Shown: positions 45,633 through 59,088 of the stretch, one piece after another
How positions within the stretch are numbered: position 1 is the first letter of the stretch
Layout of the letters: the number at the start of each line of letters is the position of its first letter
Assembly: GCA_015179045.1 (NCBI GenBank)
Contig: WHUZ01000029.1
Location: 124,001 to 188,000, forward strand
Source: Kalaharituber pfeilii
Taxonomy: Eukaryota > Ascomycota > Pezizomycetes > Pezizales > Pezizaceae
Reading direction: 5' to 3'
DNA: 64,000 bases
Notes under the pieces: model-generated
The model's database searches: none
What the model saw: the letters and a program-made list of their open reading frames with translations, nothing else
Told to the model about the DNA's origin: nothing
Program-made: the position numbers and the translations under genes

Positions 45633-48600
45633 CAGCATAGCAACGTATAGCCCTATTGTCTGGCATGTACCTTGAGCTGACAATCATAGGGCATGTTTTG
45701 GGAGTAGTTCTAATCGCAATTGTATCAGGGTTCGTACAAAGTATTGTATTGGGAGGAGTGTAAATGGTTAAAATGTATCTCAATTTCGATGCCGATCAGG
45801 ACTTCACCTACTGTCTGACTGATACTCGTAAAGCCTTGGATTCTCATAGGCACTATGTCATATGCCAGCTGAAGCGGTTCAATTGACTGTCGAATCCACT
45901 GTCACTCTTTCCACGTTATCTGGTACTCTAGCCCATAAACGAAGTGGTTGTCCTGCACTTTCCTTTTTCTTTCTTCGCCATGATATCGGCAAAATTCGGG
46001 GGATTTATCACGCCGTAGCCTCTCTCCGCGGCCGCGCAAGGACAGAGCCTTATTCACACATCGTCCAACGGGTTGCCTGTTATCAATTGGCGTGCGGAGG
46101 GGTAAAATGCGAGTGATATAACCACCAATTGCAACCTGTTCCTTTTGGGGAAAGTACACGCTTTGACCCAGATCCCGATTCTCCTCTTACCAGACGATAG
46201 CAAGGACTGGTAACAGCTGCGAGTGGCATTCGAACATCCCCAATGCCTGTTCTTCACCACAACGCGCAATTTCATACCGGGAGAGATTGGACGGCAACGA
46301 AACATTATTTTTCTAAATTCTCTTTCCCTGCTCGGCGCTTCCTTGGGTTTTACTGGGTATAGTTGAGAGGAAACACCTACCTACCACTTCCCCAATACTG
46401 TGAATGCTGGTTGACATTTCGGGCCACATTTGGGGCGAAATGAGGGGTTGTGAAGGTTCAGAGAAAAAGCTAAGTTCTTTACAGCTAGTTGCCACAGCGG
46501 GGGTGATGGAATGTTTCCCTATCCGCTGCTGCATGCGAAGGAAAAGGTTGAATTTATAAGGAGGTTGTACTGTACCTGCGTGAGCTGTTAGCGACCCTGA
46601 GGCTCTCCGGGTAAACGGACGATCTGGAAGTGGAGACGAGACGTTGGTGGCGATTCAACTTGCGATCTCACCACATCATCCCATATCATACTCTCTCGGG
46701 AGAATGGGAAGGGCCTTCTAAATCTCAAAGTAGGGCTCGCGTTATCACGTTTTCTGCACATTCCCGTGAGTTGGGGATAAGGCGAGAATCAAAGTTTTTT
46801 CTTTTCTTTTTCTTTGTATTTCCTTTCTTTGCTTTTTCCTTTTCTTTTTTTTTTTATCTGGTTGTGACAATCCACTTGTCCAGTGTGTTGGCATCTGTTC
46901 AAACCCTTTCAATTGGAAGCATAAACAATAGTACTACGCAGCATTGCAGTAGAGTACTTTGGATCTGCAAGCTAAACTGTTGCCCAAAAAGCAAAATTTC
47001 ATTGTGTAATTTACGCTGGATTGTACCCTGCACACAAGTTCCACCATAGTACGAAAAAGCCTGTCGGAAGAGGTGCTTGGTGAACGGAGAATCTGTTAAA
47101 CCCCTGTCCATAGAGAAAGGGAACACGAAAATCTAGATTCAAGATAACACCTTTCTTCCCTAATATCAACGACCTAAATACCCGTAACAAACACCGAAGC
47201 TAAGAGATGTGTCAGATAACAGCCTTCATTACAGCTATTTCTGTGCCGCAATTGCACAAAATGCTGAGGCAAGATCATTACATTGGCTGATACGGTAAGA
47301 TTCTGACAACAAATGCAAGAGATGTGATACACTCCCGAGACCACCCTACTTACAGTACGGAGTGCTGTACTCCAGATCCAAGATGGAACTGTCCGTGGAA
47401 ATGGCATTGATGTCTATGCCGGTTAATCCTAAAATGCAATACCGGCTTGAACAGCCTAGGATGTCAAAATCGAAACAGTAATCGACATGCAAAAGAATAA
47501 TGATTTTAGAAAGGCGTGCAAACGTAAGGGACACAAAAGCATTTTTCCCGAAGTCCTTGCATATGGGGGATCTGAGAACCCGGGTTCGCTTCCATGGGCA
47601 TCATGTTCCCTACCTTGCAACAAACAAGGGCCACGTCTTACGGGTTGAAGAGCCGGCTATTCCACTTCTTGTTGCCCCGCAAACAGCCTCATTGTGGCCC
47701 CCCACGCAGCACCAAAAGTGGAAGAGAATGGGCTAAAGGGAGTTAATACCCCTGCAGTGGTATGAACGTACTGAGTGGAGTATGATAGCCTTTCAGTTCC
47801 GGTGTCCGACGACAGATGAGAAGCAAGGGGGGTTCTGTGCTGAAACTGGGGAAACAATGTACTAGAGTACCTACTTCACTCTGCCAAAGTACTGAAAGGC
47901 GCTGTCTGGTTCACAGTAACGCCTCGCAAGAAAGAGTAAGCACTCTCGTTTTTGTGCATTTCGATACCCCTCCTCCCCCTTTTTTACCCTCTCTAAGGAA
48001 ATAGTGCACGATTCATTGGTTGCCGCCTTTTCAGGAAGAAACAAAAAGACACCTTTGTAGTTGTTTTGAAAGGCTCGGCACCATGGCCTTTGTGAGAACG
48101 ATATGATACAGCGTTCATTCGCTGTTTCGGTTGACCGTAAATTGTCTGAACCCTGCCTAGACCCTGTACCCTTGACCTGTCCTAGCATCCCCAGGCCAAG
48201 TGGCGACAACCCCCACTGCGTTTACGTTGGGGAGTACCTGGTTGTCTGTCACGAGCCTGAGCCGAAGGCTGTAACAAGATACTGTCACTTACCGACGGCC
48301 AGTAAACGTATCTACGTACGCCCTGAATCCAACTGCAGGCCTTGTGCGTGAATGCCGCACTCAAGCATATCGGTGGTGATGGTGGTGGTGGTGTGCATAC
48401 ATTCACCTACTACCTTGTCATCAAAGGAACAACTCCACACGATCTCAACTCTTGCCCATCACTCACCACTTGAACGTGCCGATATGATTTTCCACATGTG
48501 CACATCCACTCCACCATTCCTGTTTTATTTTTTTTTTTATTTTTATTTTTTTTTTTTTTTATTGTTTTGCAATTTTTTTTTCTCTTGGAATCACAGATAG

Positions 48601-49623
48601 CCAGTCGAGACGTGCCTCGCCTCATCACCGACAGTGCACCATCCACATTCTTCTTTGTGTCCTCCGATCACAAGGCTTGGACTGGATCTCGAATTTCCTG
48701 GCGGTCACAGGCTGAGACGCTAGCTGAGTGAATACCACTGATCCAGATATCACCTACTCTATTCTACCTGGAATGGTGGAGAAAGCAAAACAGATAGAAG
48801 CGACTCAGATAGAAGCGACTCTGGCGTGTACAGGCATTTGGTGGATTGGCAGCGCCCCTCTCCCAGATATGATATGCTTAAGCCAGGATGGAAGTACTCG
48901 TACTCGGTATCAAGGGTAAGTCTTCAGAAGCGCGAAAAGTTGCATACAATGTGTCAGGGATAGGAGACCATTTGTTTGTTATAATACTTGTTACTCTACA
49001 GCCATTTCCTACACACTTCGCATAGCTACACGCTTAATGTTTGTTTTGAACCAACTCACACAACTCCATTTCCCAGTCACAGCCTCGAATCACCCGTTGA
49101 AGCCTCATACAATAGGAAAATGAAATTCCGAGCTCGGCACAGAAAGATTTCGGTCATGAAATGCACAATCGAGAAACTACTTGAGTTGAGTGCATCTGAA
49201 TTATTACTTTATGTGATGAATGCACAAATGAAGTGGATAAGCTTTAAGAAGAGTGGGACAAAGTGATAAAAGAAAGACTCCTGTCATCAATTAGAAGTGT
49301 GCGAGATCAGCTTTGCTGTTATGGTAGTCAAATGGAATTATGCAACAATCTATTAATTTGTATGCAGAGAAAAAAATACATGTGTCATATTTTGTGTAAA
49401 TCCCATACAAAAGTCATACAGTACCTACTTCACTTTTGAACCCCCTGTCGAGTGGCGTACATTTATGCGTGCGTATTTTCCTACCCCTCGACAGAATTCA
49501 AAGCTATTTGCTTAGCCACCTTAACTGTTGGGTAGAGCAGGAGTGCTAACTGACAGGGCCCGTTGGTAGTGCGCATAAGCAATGGCATCATAGGTGCCAA
49601 AAACCCTCTGGCAACCGCGCCGG

Positions 49624-49627
<4 letters not shown>

Positions 49628-49656
<29 letters not shown>
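49628..49656. repeat. mononucleotide T29 tract
   Basis: 29 consecutive T in non-coding sequence. Confidence 0.9.
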
Positions 49657-49658
<2 letters not shown>

Positions 49659-50829
49659 CTGTTGGCGTCCTTCATATCGTTGATATCGTCCACTCGTTTG
49701 AATAATTTCCCGCACACTTTAAAGGCAAAGTGCACCAGATTTTTACCTTTTATTACTAGCATATGGGAACAAGCTCCATGTCATCAATGGCTCAGAAACC
49801 ATATCATTCTCGCGGGGCACGAAAAATACCGTGACAAATTGTGGCGAGGAATGAAGGGGGTGGGTGGGAAGACGGTGCGAGCAACAAGAGGGCTTAACAG
49901 GCCGACAATGAGCTCATTGAATTGAGGAAAAAGGTGTGACTGGGGGAACCTGAATTTCGCGGAGGGCGCTAGATTGAAGAGAGCGATTGTTGAAAAGAGG
50001 CTGTAGGAACTGTGATACCTAGTGAGATATCTCGACAACTATAAGCTTGTAACGCCACCACTGCCCCCACCTGCAATGTCGGACACTGTAGGTCTGTGTG
50101 TTTGTATTGCGCGCCCATTTATCATAATCACAGTAGAGATATCGCCATTCCGTCGTTGTTCCTCGGGCCGTCTTCAAAACAAGAACGCAGCTGTACTAGC
50201 TAGGGAGCCATCCGACAGTCGGCGGAAGAAGGAAAAAACCTAAGGGAGGTACCTAGCATACCTACAGCGGGATGATCGTGTAGGACGAGAGCCATTATCC
50301 GAGATCAGATAATACGAAATTACTAAGGGAAGCCCCACCGTCCACCCGCTGAGGAGCAGAACGAACTGCAAGGGCCAACTCTAAATGGGAGGGGGGGAGG
50401 GGAGCTGAAAGTCTATTCGGAGCGAGGGCAGAAGTGGATTTAGAGCCTGGGCGCTTGTGAGCTACGAGCGACGACGCGGGATACCGGGGTTTAGGTCCAG
50501 CGCTGCTCCTACCACCGATCCATCGCCGCACCGCAGCCTGCTTTGGCTCTTCCTGGCAGCCCGCTGCGTATGCTGCTCTGTGCTGCTTGCGTGTGTCTGG
50601 GGGGGCGGCCGCTGCCAGTGCATCAGCAGAGGTACAGCAGAGTACAGCACAGCGCGGCAACGGGTGCGTCGCAGCAGGAGGCCTCGCGCACGCCCGTGAC
50701 ACAGCCATCCACCAGGCAAAAAAGAAAAGCGCAGCCGGGGCGAGCACATCTCGAGCGGCCAGCAGAGCCAGCACGACGACGATCGAGAGGCAGCCGTGGA
50801 CCCCGTGCCCGCTACGCCCTCCGCCTCTC

Positions 50830-50880
50830 CCCTCCTCCGCCTCCCCCTCCCCCTCCCCCTCCCCCTCCCCCTCCCCCCAC
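50830..50880. repeat. (CCCCCT)n array
   Basis: About six CCCCCT units on the + strand, G-rich on the other, within the GC-rich block upstream of creA. The G-rich strand could form a quadruplex; this is inference. Confidence 0.8.
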
Positions 50881-51437
50881 CCTAACCTTACCGTTCCCCT
50901 CCTTTCCCCACTCTCCATCCTATCCGCATATGCATCCCCAGTATCCCCAGTAGCTCCGTGCTGCACTCCCGCTGTATTGCGCCCCCGAGCCAGATCATGC
51001 CTCCGCGGGCCCTCGCCGCGCACGCCCTCGTGCTCGTGGCTCGATCGCGGAGGCCCCGGATTGCTGTTCTGGCCAGTCCCAGCGCCTGGCCGCACATGCC
51101 GAGCTTGCTGTTGCGCCATTGTCGTGTTGCTCCTGAGCCCGCCGCAGTCTCACCCATCCGCCCTGTCAGCACGCTGCACTCGCCTGAGCCCGGGGTGCCC
51201 CAACCACAGCCAGTCAGGCCCTGCGAGAGCACATTGCTCGAGCGTCCCATCTCAGACAGCTGCCCACCACGCCGCAACTGGCTCCGGCACCGCCCCCCAC
51301 ACTCGCCCCTCCTCCCCACCTGCCGGAAAGTGCCCTGTGGAAACGGGCGGCGAGGTCGTAACGAGAGAAGCAGCCCGCAAGAGTTGCCCTGGGGAGGCCG
51401 CTGCGGCGCGGCGAGGCAGCACGAGCGGCGGTTGCGG

Positions 51438-51444
51438 CAGCAGT

Positions 51445-51473
<29 letters not shown>
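51438..51473. repeat. (CAG)n trinucleotide array
   Basis: About twelve CAG units with one TAG interruption, in the GC-rich block roughly 0.7 kb upstream of the creA start codon. The open frames through it have no conserved protein sequence. Confidence 0.85.
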
Positions 51474-51476
<3 letters not shown>

Positions 51477-52173
51477 GCGCTGAGGCCACGGGCAGCTCGT
51501 TCGGACGGGCAGGTTTTCGTTTGCCCGGCGCAGCGGTTGCCAATCCCTTCAAACGGGAGGGCAACAAAGTCTATCTTCTGCTCGACTCGCAAGGAAGCAT
51601 GGAGCGGATCCAGCGCACCCACACATCCCTCGCCCGCCGCAGCACGCAGCACGCAGCACGCAGCACGCAAACCCAGCCCAGCCCAGCCCAGCCCAACCCA
51701 ACCCACACACCCACCTTCGCCCGCCGACCGCCCGCCCACCTCACCCTCCACCCCCTCACCCCTCCCCCCCCTTCCCCCCCTCCCCCCCCCCTCACCCCCA
51801 AAAAATAAAACCCAAAATCCCTACCCCAACCCACACGGAGCAGGCTTCTCACTCCACCCACACTAGTCATCCTCCCACGCCTTCCCTGTCTCCCTCAGCT
51901 TTTATTTTTTCCCCACGCCCCGTCCATCTATCGATCTCCGCGCCTAACACTTCCCCTACTACTATCCCCAATCTCATCCCTATATATTTGCGGCCCACCC
52001 CGTCCCACTTCCGTTCTCCGCCTCGTTGACTTCGATCAAAAGTATCGCTAGTACAGCTCCTCCATTCCCCCTTCCCCCCTCTCCGCTGCAGTATACAAGT
52101 ACCCCTCGAGTTGACAGCATTACGCAACCCCCCCGTTCTCCCTCGCCTACTCAGCATCGATACACTGCGGCCA

Positions 52174-53367
52174 ATGCAAAGAGCCGCCTCGACAAACAGC
52201 ATCTCCTCCTTACTTCAACAAACACCCCGTTCTTACGATAACATGGCCTCCAGTGCTATAAGTATGCTGCCGCCGTTGGTAGCTGGTGGTGCACAAGATA
52301 TGCAACAGGATCAGCGGCCCGAACTGCCACGGCCGTACAAATGCCATCTTTGTGACAAGGCATTCCATCGGTTGGAGCACCAAACACGACATATCCGAAC
52401 GCATACAGGAGAGAAACCCCATGGCTGCACATTTCCTGGGTGCACAAAAAGGTTTAGTAGATCTGATGAACTCACCCGACACTCGAGGATTCACACGAAT
52501 CCAAATTCTCGAAGGAGCAACAAATCCCAACAGTCCTCGGGTGCCACAACCCCACAAGAACAGAGTGCCAGCTCAATGATGCCTCCACCACCAAAGCTAA
52601 TCTCGAAATCTGCCCCAGCATCGAGTGTTGGGTCTCCAAACGTGTCTCCCCCAAGTTCTCATTACCCTATGCATCTTGCACATTTCCACCACGGTAGCTT
52701 CTCGAGATCTAGCAGTACTCCCTCTCACCTTGATCTCGGTGTTCTTGCTCAGACTGCTAGTGCTCAGCTAGAGCGTGAGCGAAATCCATCATACCTAGGT
52801 CCTCATCACTATGGTCATCACATGCAGCACCACCGACAACAACTACCCCCTATCTCCCACTCTCATCCAATGTCAAGGTCACACTCTCATGAGGACGATG
52901 ACCAATACATGGCTCACCGTGCCGTGAAAAGGTCTAGGCCTAATTCCCCAGTGTCTACTGCACCGTCTTCTCCTACCTTCTCGCACGACTCGTGCTCTCC
53001 TACACCCGAGCACACTCCATTGGCTACTCCTCATCATTCTCCACGCATCTACCCCAGGGACTATGACTACCAGATGCAACTTCCTAGCATCCGGCACCTG
53101 TCGCTCCGCCACATGCCTGCCCTTGCTCCCATGGAAATTGCTGATCCGTACAACGCAAGCGGTCCCCCAGCCCCACCTCAACCCAGCAGTGGGCTTAGGC
53201 TGAGTGATATCATCTGTCGAACTGATGGAGCACAAAGGAAGCTCCCAGTTCCACCAGTTCCCAGAGTGGCAGTTCATGATCTCTTAAATGGTAGCCTTGG
53301 TGTCTCTTCAACTTCTTCCTCCTCCGCAAACTCCCTTGCCGGAAATGACTTGGCAGAAAGGGTTTGA
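52174..53367 (+). CDS. creA: carbon catabolite repressor CreA (C2H2 zinc-finger transcription factor)
   Basis: CreA (Mig1-like) represses genes for alternative carbon sources in the nucleus when glucose is present. A single exon of 397 residues; creA genes are usually intronless. I start at [15 protein letters not shown] because many fungal homologues begin MQRA; the frame is open to 52111 without another ATG. Two C2H2 fingers lie near residues 54-106: [19 protein letters not shown] and the [20 protein letters not shown] finger, joined by [10 protein letters not shown] and followed by [11 protein letters not shown]. The rest is Ser/Pro/His-rich with a basic KRSRPNSP segment and the conserved C-terminal block [18 protein letters not shown] then [12 protein letters not shown], which resembles the conserved repression region. 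The gene stands alone between two long gene-poor regions, and its upstream sequence is CT-rich and unusually GC-rich further out. Confidence 0.96.
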   Translation: MQRAASTNSISSLLQQTPRSYDNMASSAISMLPPLVAGGAQDMQQDQRPELPRPYKCHLCDKAFHRLEHQTRHIRTHTGEKPHGCTFPGCTKRFSRSDELTRHSRIHTNPNSRRSNKSQQSSGATTPQEQSASSMMPPPPKLISKSAPASSVGSPNVSPPSSHYPMHLAHFHHGSFSRSSSTPSHLDLGVLAQTASAQLERERNPSYLGPHHYGHHMQHHRQQLPPISHSHPMSRSHSHEDDDQYMAHRAVKRSRPNSPVSTAPSSPTFSHDSCSPTPEHTPLATPHHSPRIYPRDYDYQMQLPSIRHLSLRHMPALAPMEIADPYNASGPPAPPQPSSGLRLSDIICRTDGAQRKLPVPPVPRVAVHDLLNGSLGVSSTSSSSANSLAGNDLAERV

Positions 53368-53502
53368 ATAAACTAAAACTAATCAAAAGGGAGGAAAAAA
53401 GAGAAAGGGGAAAAAAAATAAAAGAAAAAAGAAAAAAAGGGGAGGATGCATCGGGCTTAATGGTTTGGACACGACTTGCATTTGGGACGGGTCTTTTGGT
53501 TG

Positions 53503-53530
53503 TTTTTTTTTTTTTTTTTTTTTTTTTTTT
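53503..53530. repeat. mononucleotide T28 tract in creA 3' region
   Basis: 28 consecutive T about 135 bases after the creA stop codon. Confidence 0.9.
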
Positions 53531-56500
53531 CTTTGGGATAATTGGGTTTTTACTGCTTCGGTTGGCGAACGATTCTTTTCACTTTTTGCGTTTATATAGA
53601 GTCTGGACCTAATGTTTCTTTTCTCATTTTTTCCTTCAATCTTCTCACTCTGCTCCTTGCTTCCCTCCTTGTTTTACGGTGGACACATGTTTAAGTGGGC
53701 GTTCTGAATGTTTCTTGGGTTTCGGAGCTCAGAAGGGTCTTTTATCTCTACTTATCTCTTCTATCAGTCATAATTCCTGTGCTGGATAATCAAATGTTTT
53801 GTGCGGGTGTTATCTTGGGAATTTATCTAATTGTCTTTAATTACCCATTTGCTTATTTATTTTATTTTTATTTTTGACACATGTTTAACTATAGAGGGTT
53901 TTTTTCATTTACTGGGCACTTGTCATATTGAGTTGTGCGAGTGTGGTGTGTTGAGAACATGACTCCTACTCCGCTGCATTACATACGTACAAATCATCCA
54001 TCATCTACTTAATCTATTCCTTTCTTGACCAACTTATTTTTCACTCCTTGTGAAAAAGCTTTTTTTTTACGTCGGACACCGCATCAGGTCACATACATGG
54101 CTGTCCATCGCGACCTGCATACATAGGTACTTAATGCGTACTTACATGTCCTCTGTTTTACCTGCTTACGTACATGCACTCCATACTTGTACCTCGCCGG
54201 CAAATAGATACCATCATTCTGGACTATACGCTCGTTCAGCATTACATGCATTCACAATACATTGAGATCAAGCTTTTTGAATGCTACTTGATTTACCGTC
54301 AGTATCTCAGGGATCCTCTGGGGTGCCGCTGGATCCGAGGAATGTGAAGGACGGGTTGAGCCTATTTTCTAGGTCTGTCTGTTTTGGTGGGGTATGTTTT
54401 TTGCTTAAGTGGAACCTCGAAGAATGATTGGCTTCCCCCGCGCTGGCTTGTGATAATTTAAAAGTTGCGATAAAATAGTTTGGCGAGCATGTGTTGTACG
54501 ACACTTTGTGGATGGTGGCAAGAGGTGTCACTGAGGTATGATGATGTGATAGTCGATTGATGTGCTGTGCTGTACTGGTATGCTTGTTCTCACCTCGCCT
54601 TTTCATTTTTTCCTTCTTTTTTTTTTTTTTTTTCCTTTTTTCTCTTTTGGTTCTGCTAACTGCAAAGTGTGGGGCCCCAACTTTGTTACTTCCCCCCTCC
54701 AGCTCCATGAGGATAGCTGTGCCAACTAAACTACTCCCTCTCCGCACTCCTGGTTGCAACAGCACAGCTGTGCACTTTTCTTTTCCTTTCTTTTTTTCTT
54801 TTTTTCCTCTCCCACATAAATTTTTTCTTTTGCCCTATTTTTCTTCCGTAGGATACACAAGAAAAGGAAATACAAGACATATGTATACTCACACATGTTG
54901 TTACATATTTCTCGCCCATCGATGGGCTGCGGATATCGTCATTCACTCTTCCTATCCCATGACAGTATGCCAGCCCAGGTTGGAGAGGGGGCTGGGCCTC
55001 TCGCTTCTCCCGTCCGTCTACCCCTCAAAACGGTACAATGCCTGATGTACTTGGTAAGTGTGTGCGTGTGGATGTGCGGGATGTACCGTTCTACCTTCAT
55101 GCTCTGCCTACTTACACTGTCTCTCTGTGTCCAAGTCTCCGCACCCCTTCCCCCCGTCCGCGATCGCTCAGATAATCGTGAATCTGTATCGAAATCGCAT
55201 GGTATCATTCGAAATCTTATCATGCTTGCTTCGCTTCTTCCCTCGCCCTTTCTCGGAGCTGGTGTGTATTTACTGTATCATGCGAGCTTGACTCAATTAG
55301 ACATATATAACCGTATATTGCAATTAGTCCCCCGATCTCAAACCATCCTGCCTTATTCTGGAGTACTCTACACAAGCTCCTTTTCGTTTAGGGGCTTAGA
55401 GAACAAGAGAGGAGGGCGTTACTGACCCCACTTTTCTACTACAAGCCTGACTGATGGGCATAGGAGTAAAGCATACAGGGAGGATTGGTACATCATACAA
55501 TCGGCAATCCAGCTTTTACCCCACGCTACATGTACCGTCCAATTGATGAGACGAGTGAGAAAGGATAGCACCCTTGCATGATATCATTTCAGTTCATCCA
55601 GTCAACCACCGCAGATGAACCCCACATTCACACAAAGCGGCTCACATAAGGTTCGCCTTCCTTCCTTCCTTCATCCAAAGAATCCCTTCTTTAGATCAGA
55701 CTTGCAGTAAACACTCACATTTACAGTCAGTATGCACATTAATGCTACATTGCCTACAGAGAATTATCGTCAGGGTACAGCAGCCCGTGCCTGCGTTGCG
55801 TAACAACGACTGGACGTGGCAGGCGTCATTGAGCAGATAGTATGCGGGATGAAGGATTGAGTGCTCCACCCAGCGGGTGCGGTTTGTTCGTTTAGTGGAC
55901 GTACATATAAGTGTACCAGGGTCCGCCTGCTGCTCTTAGAAGGACCCGTGGGGTACTGGTATGGGGTAGGACTTATTGGCACCCTACAATTCCCGAAAGC
56001 AAGCACGTCTTGTCACCAGCCACCTGTGAAGTACAGTATACTTACAAATTGCAATATCTCATTGACGGCTTTTTATCATGGCGGCCTGGGCTCTGAAGGT
56101 ATACATACATCAAATTATCGCCAGGTTGCACAGAGCAATCTGCCAGCGTGATAGCTTTGCTTCGGCAGATAGGCATTGTTCTATATGATAATTGGGTCTG
56201 GACTTGCTCAGTAAGAACTTGCACCTCCAATCCAATCTCAGCTAAGTACCCTAATAGACTCATTTTATTTTCATCATGTTAGTCTGATTGGCACGACCCA
56301 GACCGAATCGTCATGTATCTGATTTTGAGAACTGTCCACTCTCATCTCGTGCAAGTGGGCCCAGTTTTCGCTCCACTTGTTCACTTACCACCTCATCCAT
56401 GCAGGGAGGATAAGGAACAGTACTGTACTTTTTCGGGGGGGAACTAGTGGTACCGTCAACCCCCACACAACTAATAAAACTGCACCCACACCCAGGAAAA

Positions 56501-57009
56501 TGTTTCATTTGCTTCCTGCGCCTCTACATCATCACTTGTGTTGCCCCTCATCTCCTCTTACCTTGCCCCGCTTTCTTCCCCCCACCTCCCCGAGCACCCG
56601 CGCAGGTTGGAATAGGGTGTTGATATCCTAACTGGTGGAATCCATGTATGTGGAACGTGAGCATAATCTCACGGTAAGTATCGAGTCACTGAACAGGGTG
56701 AGATTTCGATAATCTATCTTGGTTATGCCGCATCGGTGTCTACTACCAATGTTATTTATCTCACCTGTCGAACATATAACGGTCAATATATATCTTATGC
56801 TTTACTATCTATCTGCCTATCTAATCGCGCCACCCCCCCTTCATTATGCCCATTCCCATTCTCAGCTTGAACTCCACTTTCCCACTTCCCCTATTATTCC
56901 TCACGACTGCTGAAGTATACGTACTTTCCCGACATAAAGTGGGGCAGGCGGCGTCGTCGTGGTAGTGTCTTATCCAAGGGGCTGGTGGTCCATTCTAGTC
57001 ACGATATAA

Positions 57010-57037
57010 AGTACTAGTTACGTAGCTAACTAGTACT
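57010..57037. other. 11-base perfect inverted repeat with 6-base loop
   Basis: AGTACTAGTTA and its exact reverse complement TAACTAGTACT flank CGTAGC. It lies about 80 bases from the Cys-rich fragment on the minus strand. It may be the core of an old element end. Confidence 0.6.
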
Positions 57038-59045
57038 ATCGAGTCGTCACAACTACCATATTAGGAATCTTATCCTATTTATTTTTTTAAATCATTATTC
57101 CTCGTGGGTAGTTCTGGCCATGTACTCCATAGCCTTCTGGATCAAAGCGTTTTCGTTTCTTGCATGATCTGCAAGATACATCGATCTTAATTGAAATTAG
57201 TAATGAAATAAAAATAAATACAAACTCAGGGTCCCCTTGAGACTAAGTAGGTTATATCTAACCTACCGCCTACATAGTAACTTCGAATATAGAAAATAAA
57301 AATAACTTTTTGTCACGTTTTTCGGCTGGTCACGTTTTGAATTTCTGATTATAACACCTCTAGTCTCCCAAAAGAGGTTAATTTACAGTTAGAGTAGAGT
57401 TCAGTGAAGTGACTCTTGTTTCGTCATTATTGGCCATCATGGATGTTGGAGCGATGGCGGGGCGCAGTTTGCGTTTATGAGAGTGGGGTCGATACAATCT
57501 GAAGGGGAGTGTGGCGTGGGGGGGTGGCATAGGGGCTGTGGCGCTCGACAGGGATGCGTTATTGCGAGCCAATGACTTTTTTTTTGTGATGCCGGAGATC
57601 CGCTTTTTTCTTGGCTATTATTTCAGTACAGTAGAAGAGTCATCAACCCAACTCCACATTCGCAATCGCAAACGCCAGCTACATGTGCCGTGCAGGGAAA
57701 TAGCGAGCTCTGACTGCTTGTGTCTTAGCGAACATTTTTGAGAACCACCTCCCTTCCCTGCTCCCCCTTCCCCACCCCCCCAACTTCAAATGAAATATCT
57801 ACAGTATTTTGTGAGGAAGAAACCTTTCTCGAGGCCGCTGTTGACCCCTTCTATCCTCCTAGAAGTCATGAGAGAGGAGGAGAAAAATCTTATTCTACTT
57901 CATGATACACAACTTAAATGTACTTACCTTACTTTTAAGATTACATACAATTCCAACTTAACCATCTCATCCTTCATGCAACTCACCCCTACAGAATCAA
58001 TTATGCAACAAACCCGAGCCGCATGTTTACTCGTTACTTACACTTTAACTTACTTATTTTTAACCCGCCTCTCCTCCCATCCCCGTACCTGCACCCCGGC
58101 CAAGAATACAGTTTACCAACTTCCATACCCTGCAAGTTGCTCTTTACCCCAACCCCACTCACCTCTGCGGGGACCCCTCAATTGTGGAAATATCGATGCT
58201 GGGGTGTGTACAGTTAAAGTACCATTTCATGTAGGGACCCCCCACATAAAAAGCAATGGGGTCGAAGGAAGGTTAAGTGGTACTTAACTAGACGCTGGGG
58301 GCAATTTCCCGATTCCCGCAGTAGAAAGAACTCTCTAATGACTGTGACAAGGGAAAATGAAGGGGGTAAAAGAAGGGGAGTGCATATAAGGGTAAAGATG
58401 GTGAAAAGCAAAAAAATAAGGGAAAAAAAAGGAAATATGTAACATGGATGTAGATGTATTGGTATTGCGTGGCGTGCTGTGGATGTGGATGTGGATGCGG
58501 ATGGGGATAGGTATTGAGGGAAGAGGGATGGGGTAAAATGTGCAGTTCAATTTAATCAAAGTCAAGAGGGAAAACGAGAGAGTACCCCACTATGGAAGGA
58601 TATCTACATTGGATTGTGGCATGAACAGTAATATCTTGTGAATATGGGATGGGTAGTCTATTCTCGTTCTCAGACCGGATATATGTAACAGGTATCTCCG
58701 AAGTGCTTGCACAATACTTGCTATATGACTACAGATAAAAATAACCATGCATTTACAATTTAGTATCTGATCTACTCGCGTATTCTCTATTTCTCAACAA
58801 CTCCAGAAACAGCGGGGGCTGGGTGACCAGGGAACTGATACCGTCTTCTGTCTATCATGATGTGTCTGATGTTTCACGAAGACGGTTTGTTTGCCATCTT
58901 TGCTTTTTTGAATTGCGCATTCTACCTTCCTTCTCTAATTATCTCCCCTTGTATTTTGCTGAAGGAGTAACTGGTAGTACTCCTACATGTACCCACCTGA
59001 TACATCCAGCAGAGTAGACCATTATACAGCCATGCAGTGATTCTC

Positions 59046-59049
<4 letters not shown>

Positions 59050-59076
<27 letters not shown>

Positions 59077-59088
59077 GAAAAGAAAAAA
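59050..59088. repeat. (AAAAG)n microsatellite
   Basis: About seven AAAAG units followed by A-rich sequence with AAT units to about 59131. Confidence 0.85.

Larger units (their letters stand above)
40917..52173. other. 11.3 kb gene-poor region upstream of creA
   Basis: No gene with recognisable domains was found. Contents seen: T-rich microsatellite with ATT units (41500-41588), T run (42483-42499), 16-base palindrome (43738-43753), hexamer array (44265-44335), 13-base inverted repeat (45589-45632), T29 (49628-49656), GC-rich block (50300-51900) with a CCCCCT array and a CAG array, and pyrimidine-rich sequence up to the creA start. Open frames at 42652-42894, 44588-45100 and 50543-51751 lack protein-like motifs. 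Confidence 0.6.

Noticed and set aside
50295..51751. Open frames of 130-300 codons on both strands
   Set aside because: They arise from high GC content and simple repeats; the translated text is Pro, Ser, Ala, Arg or Cys-rich without any domain, and frames overlap on both strands.
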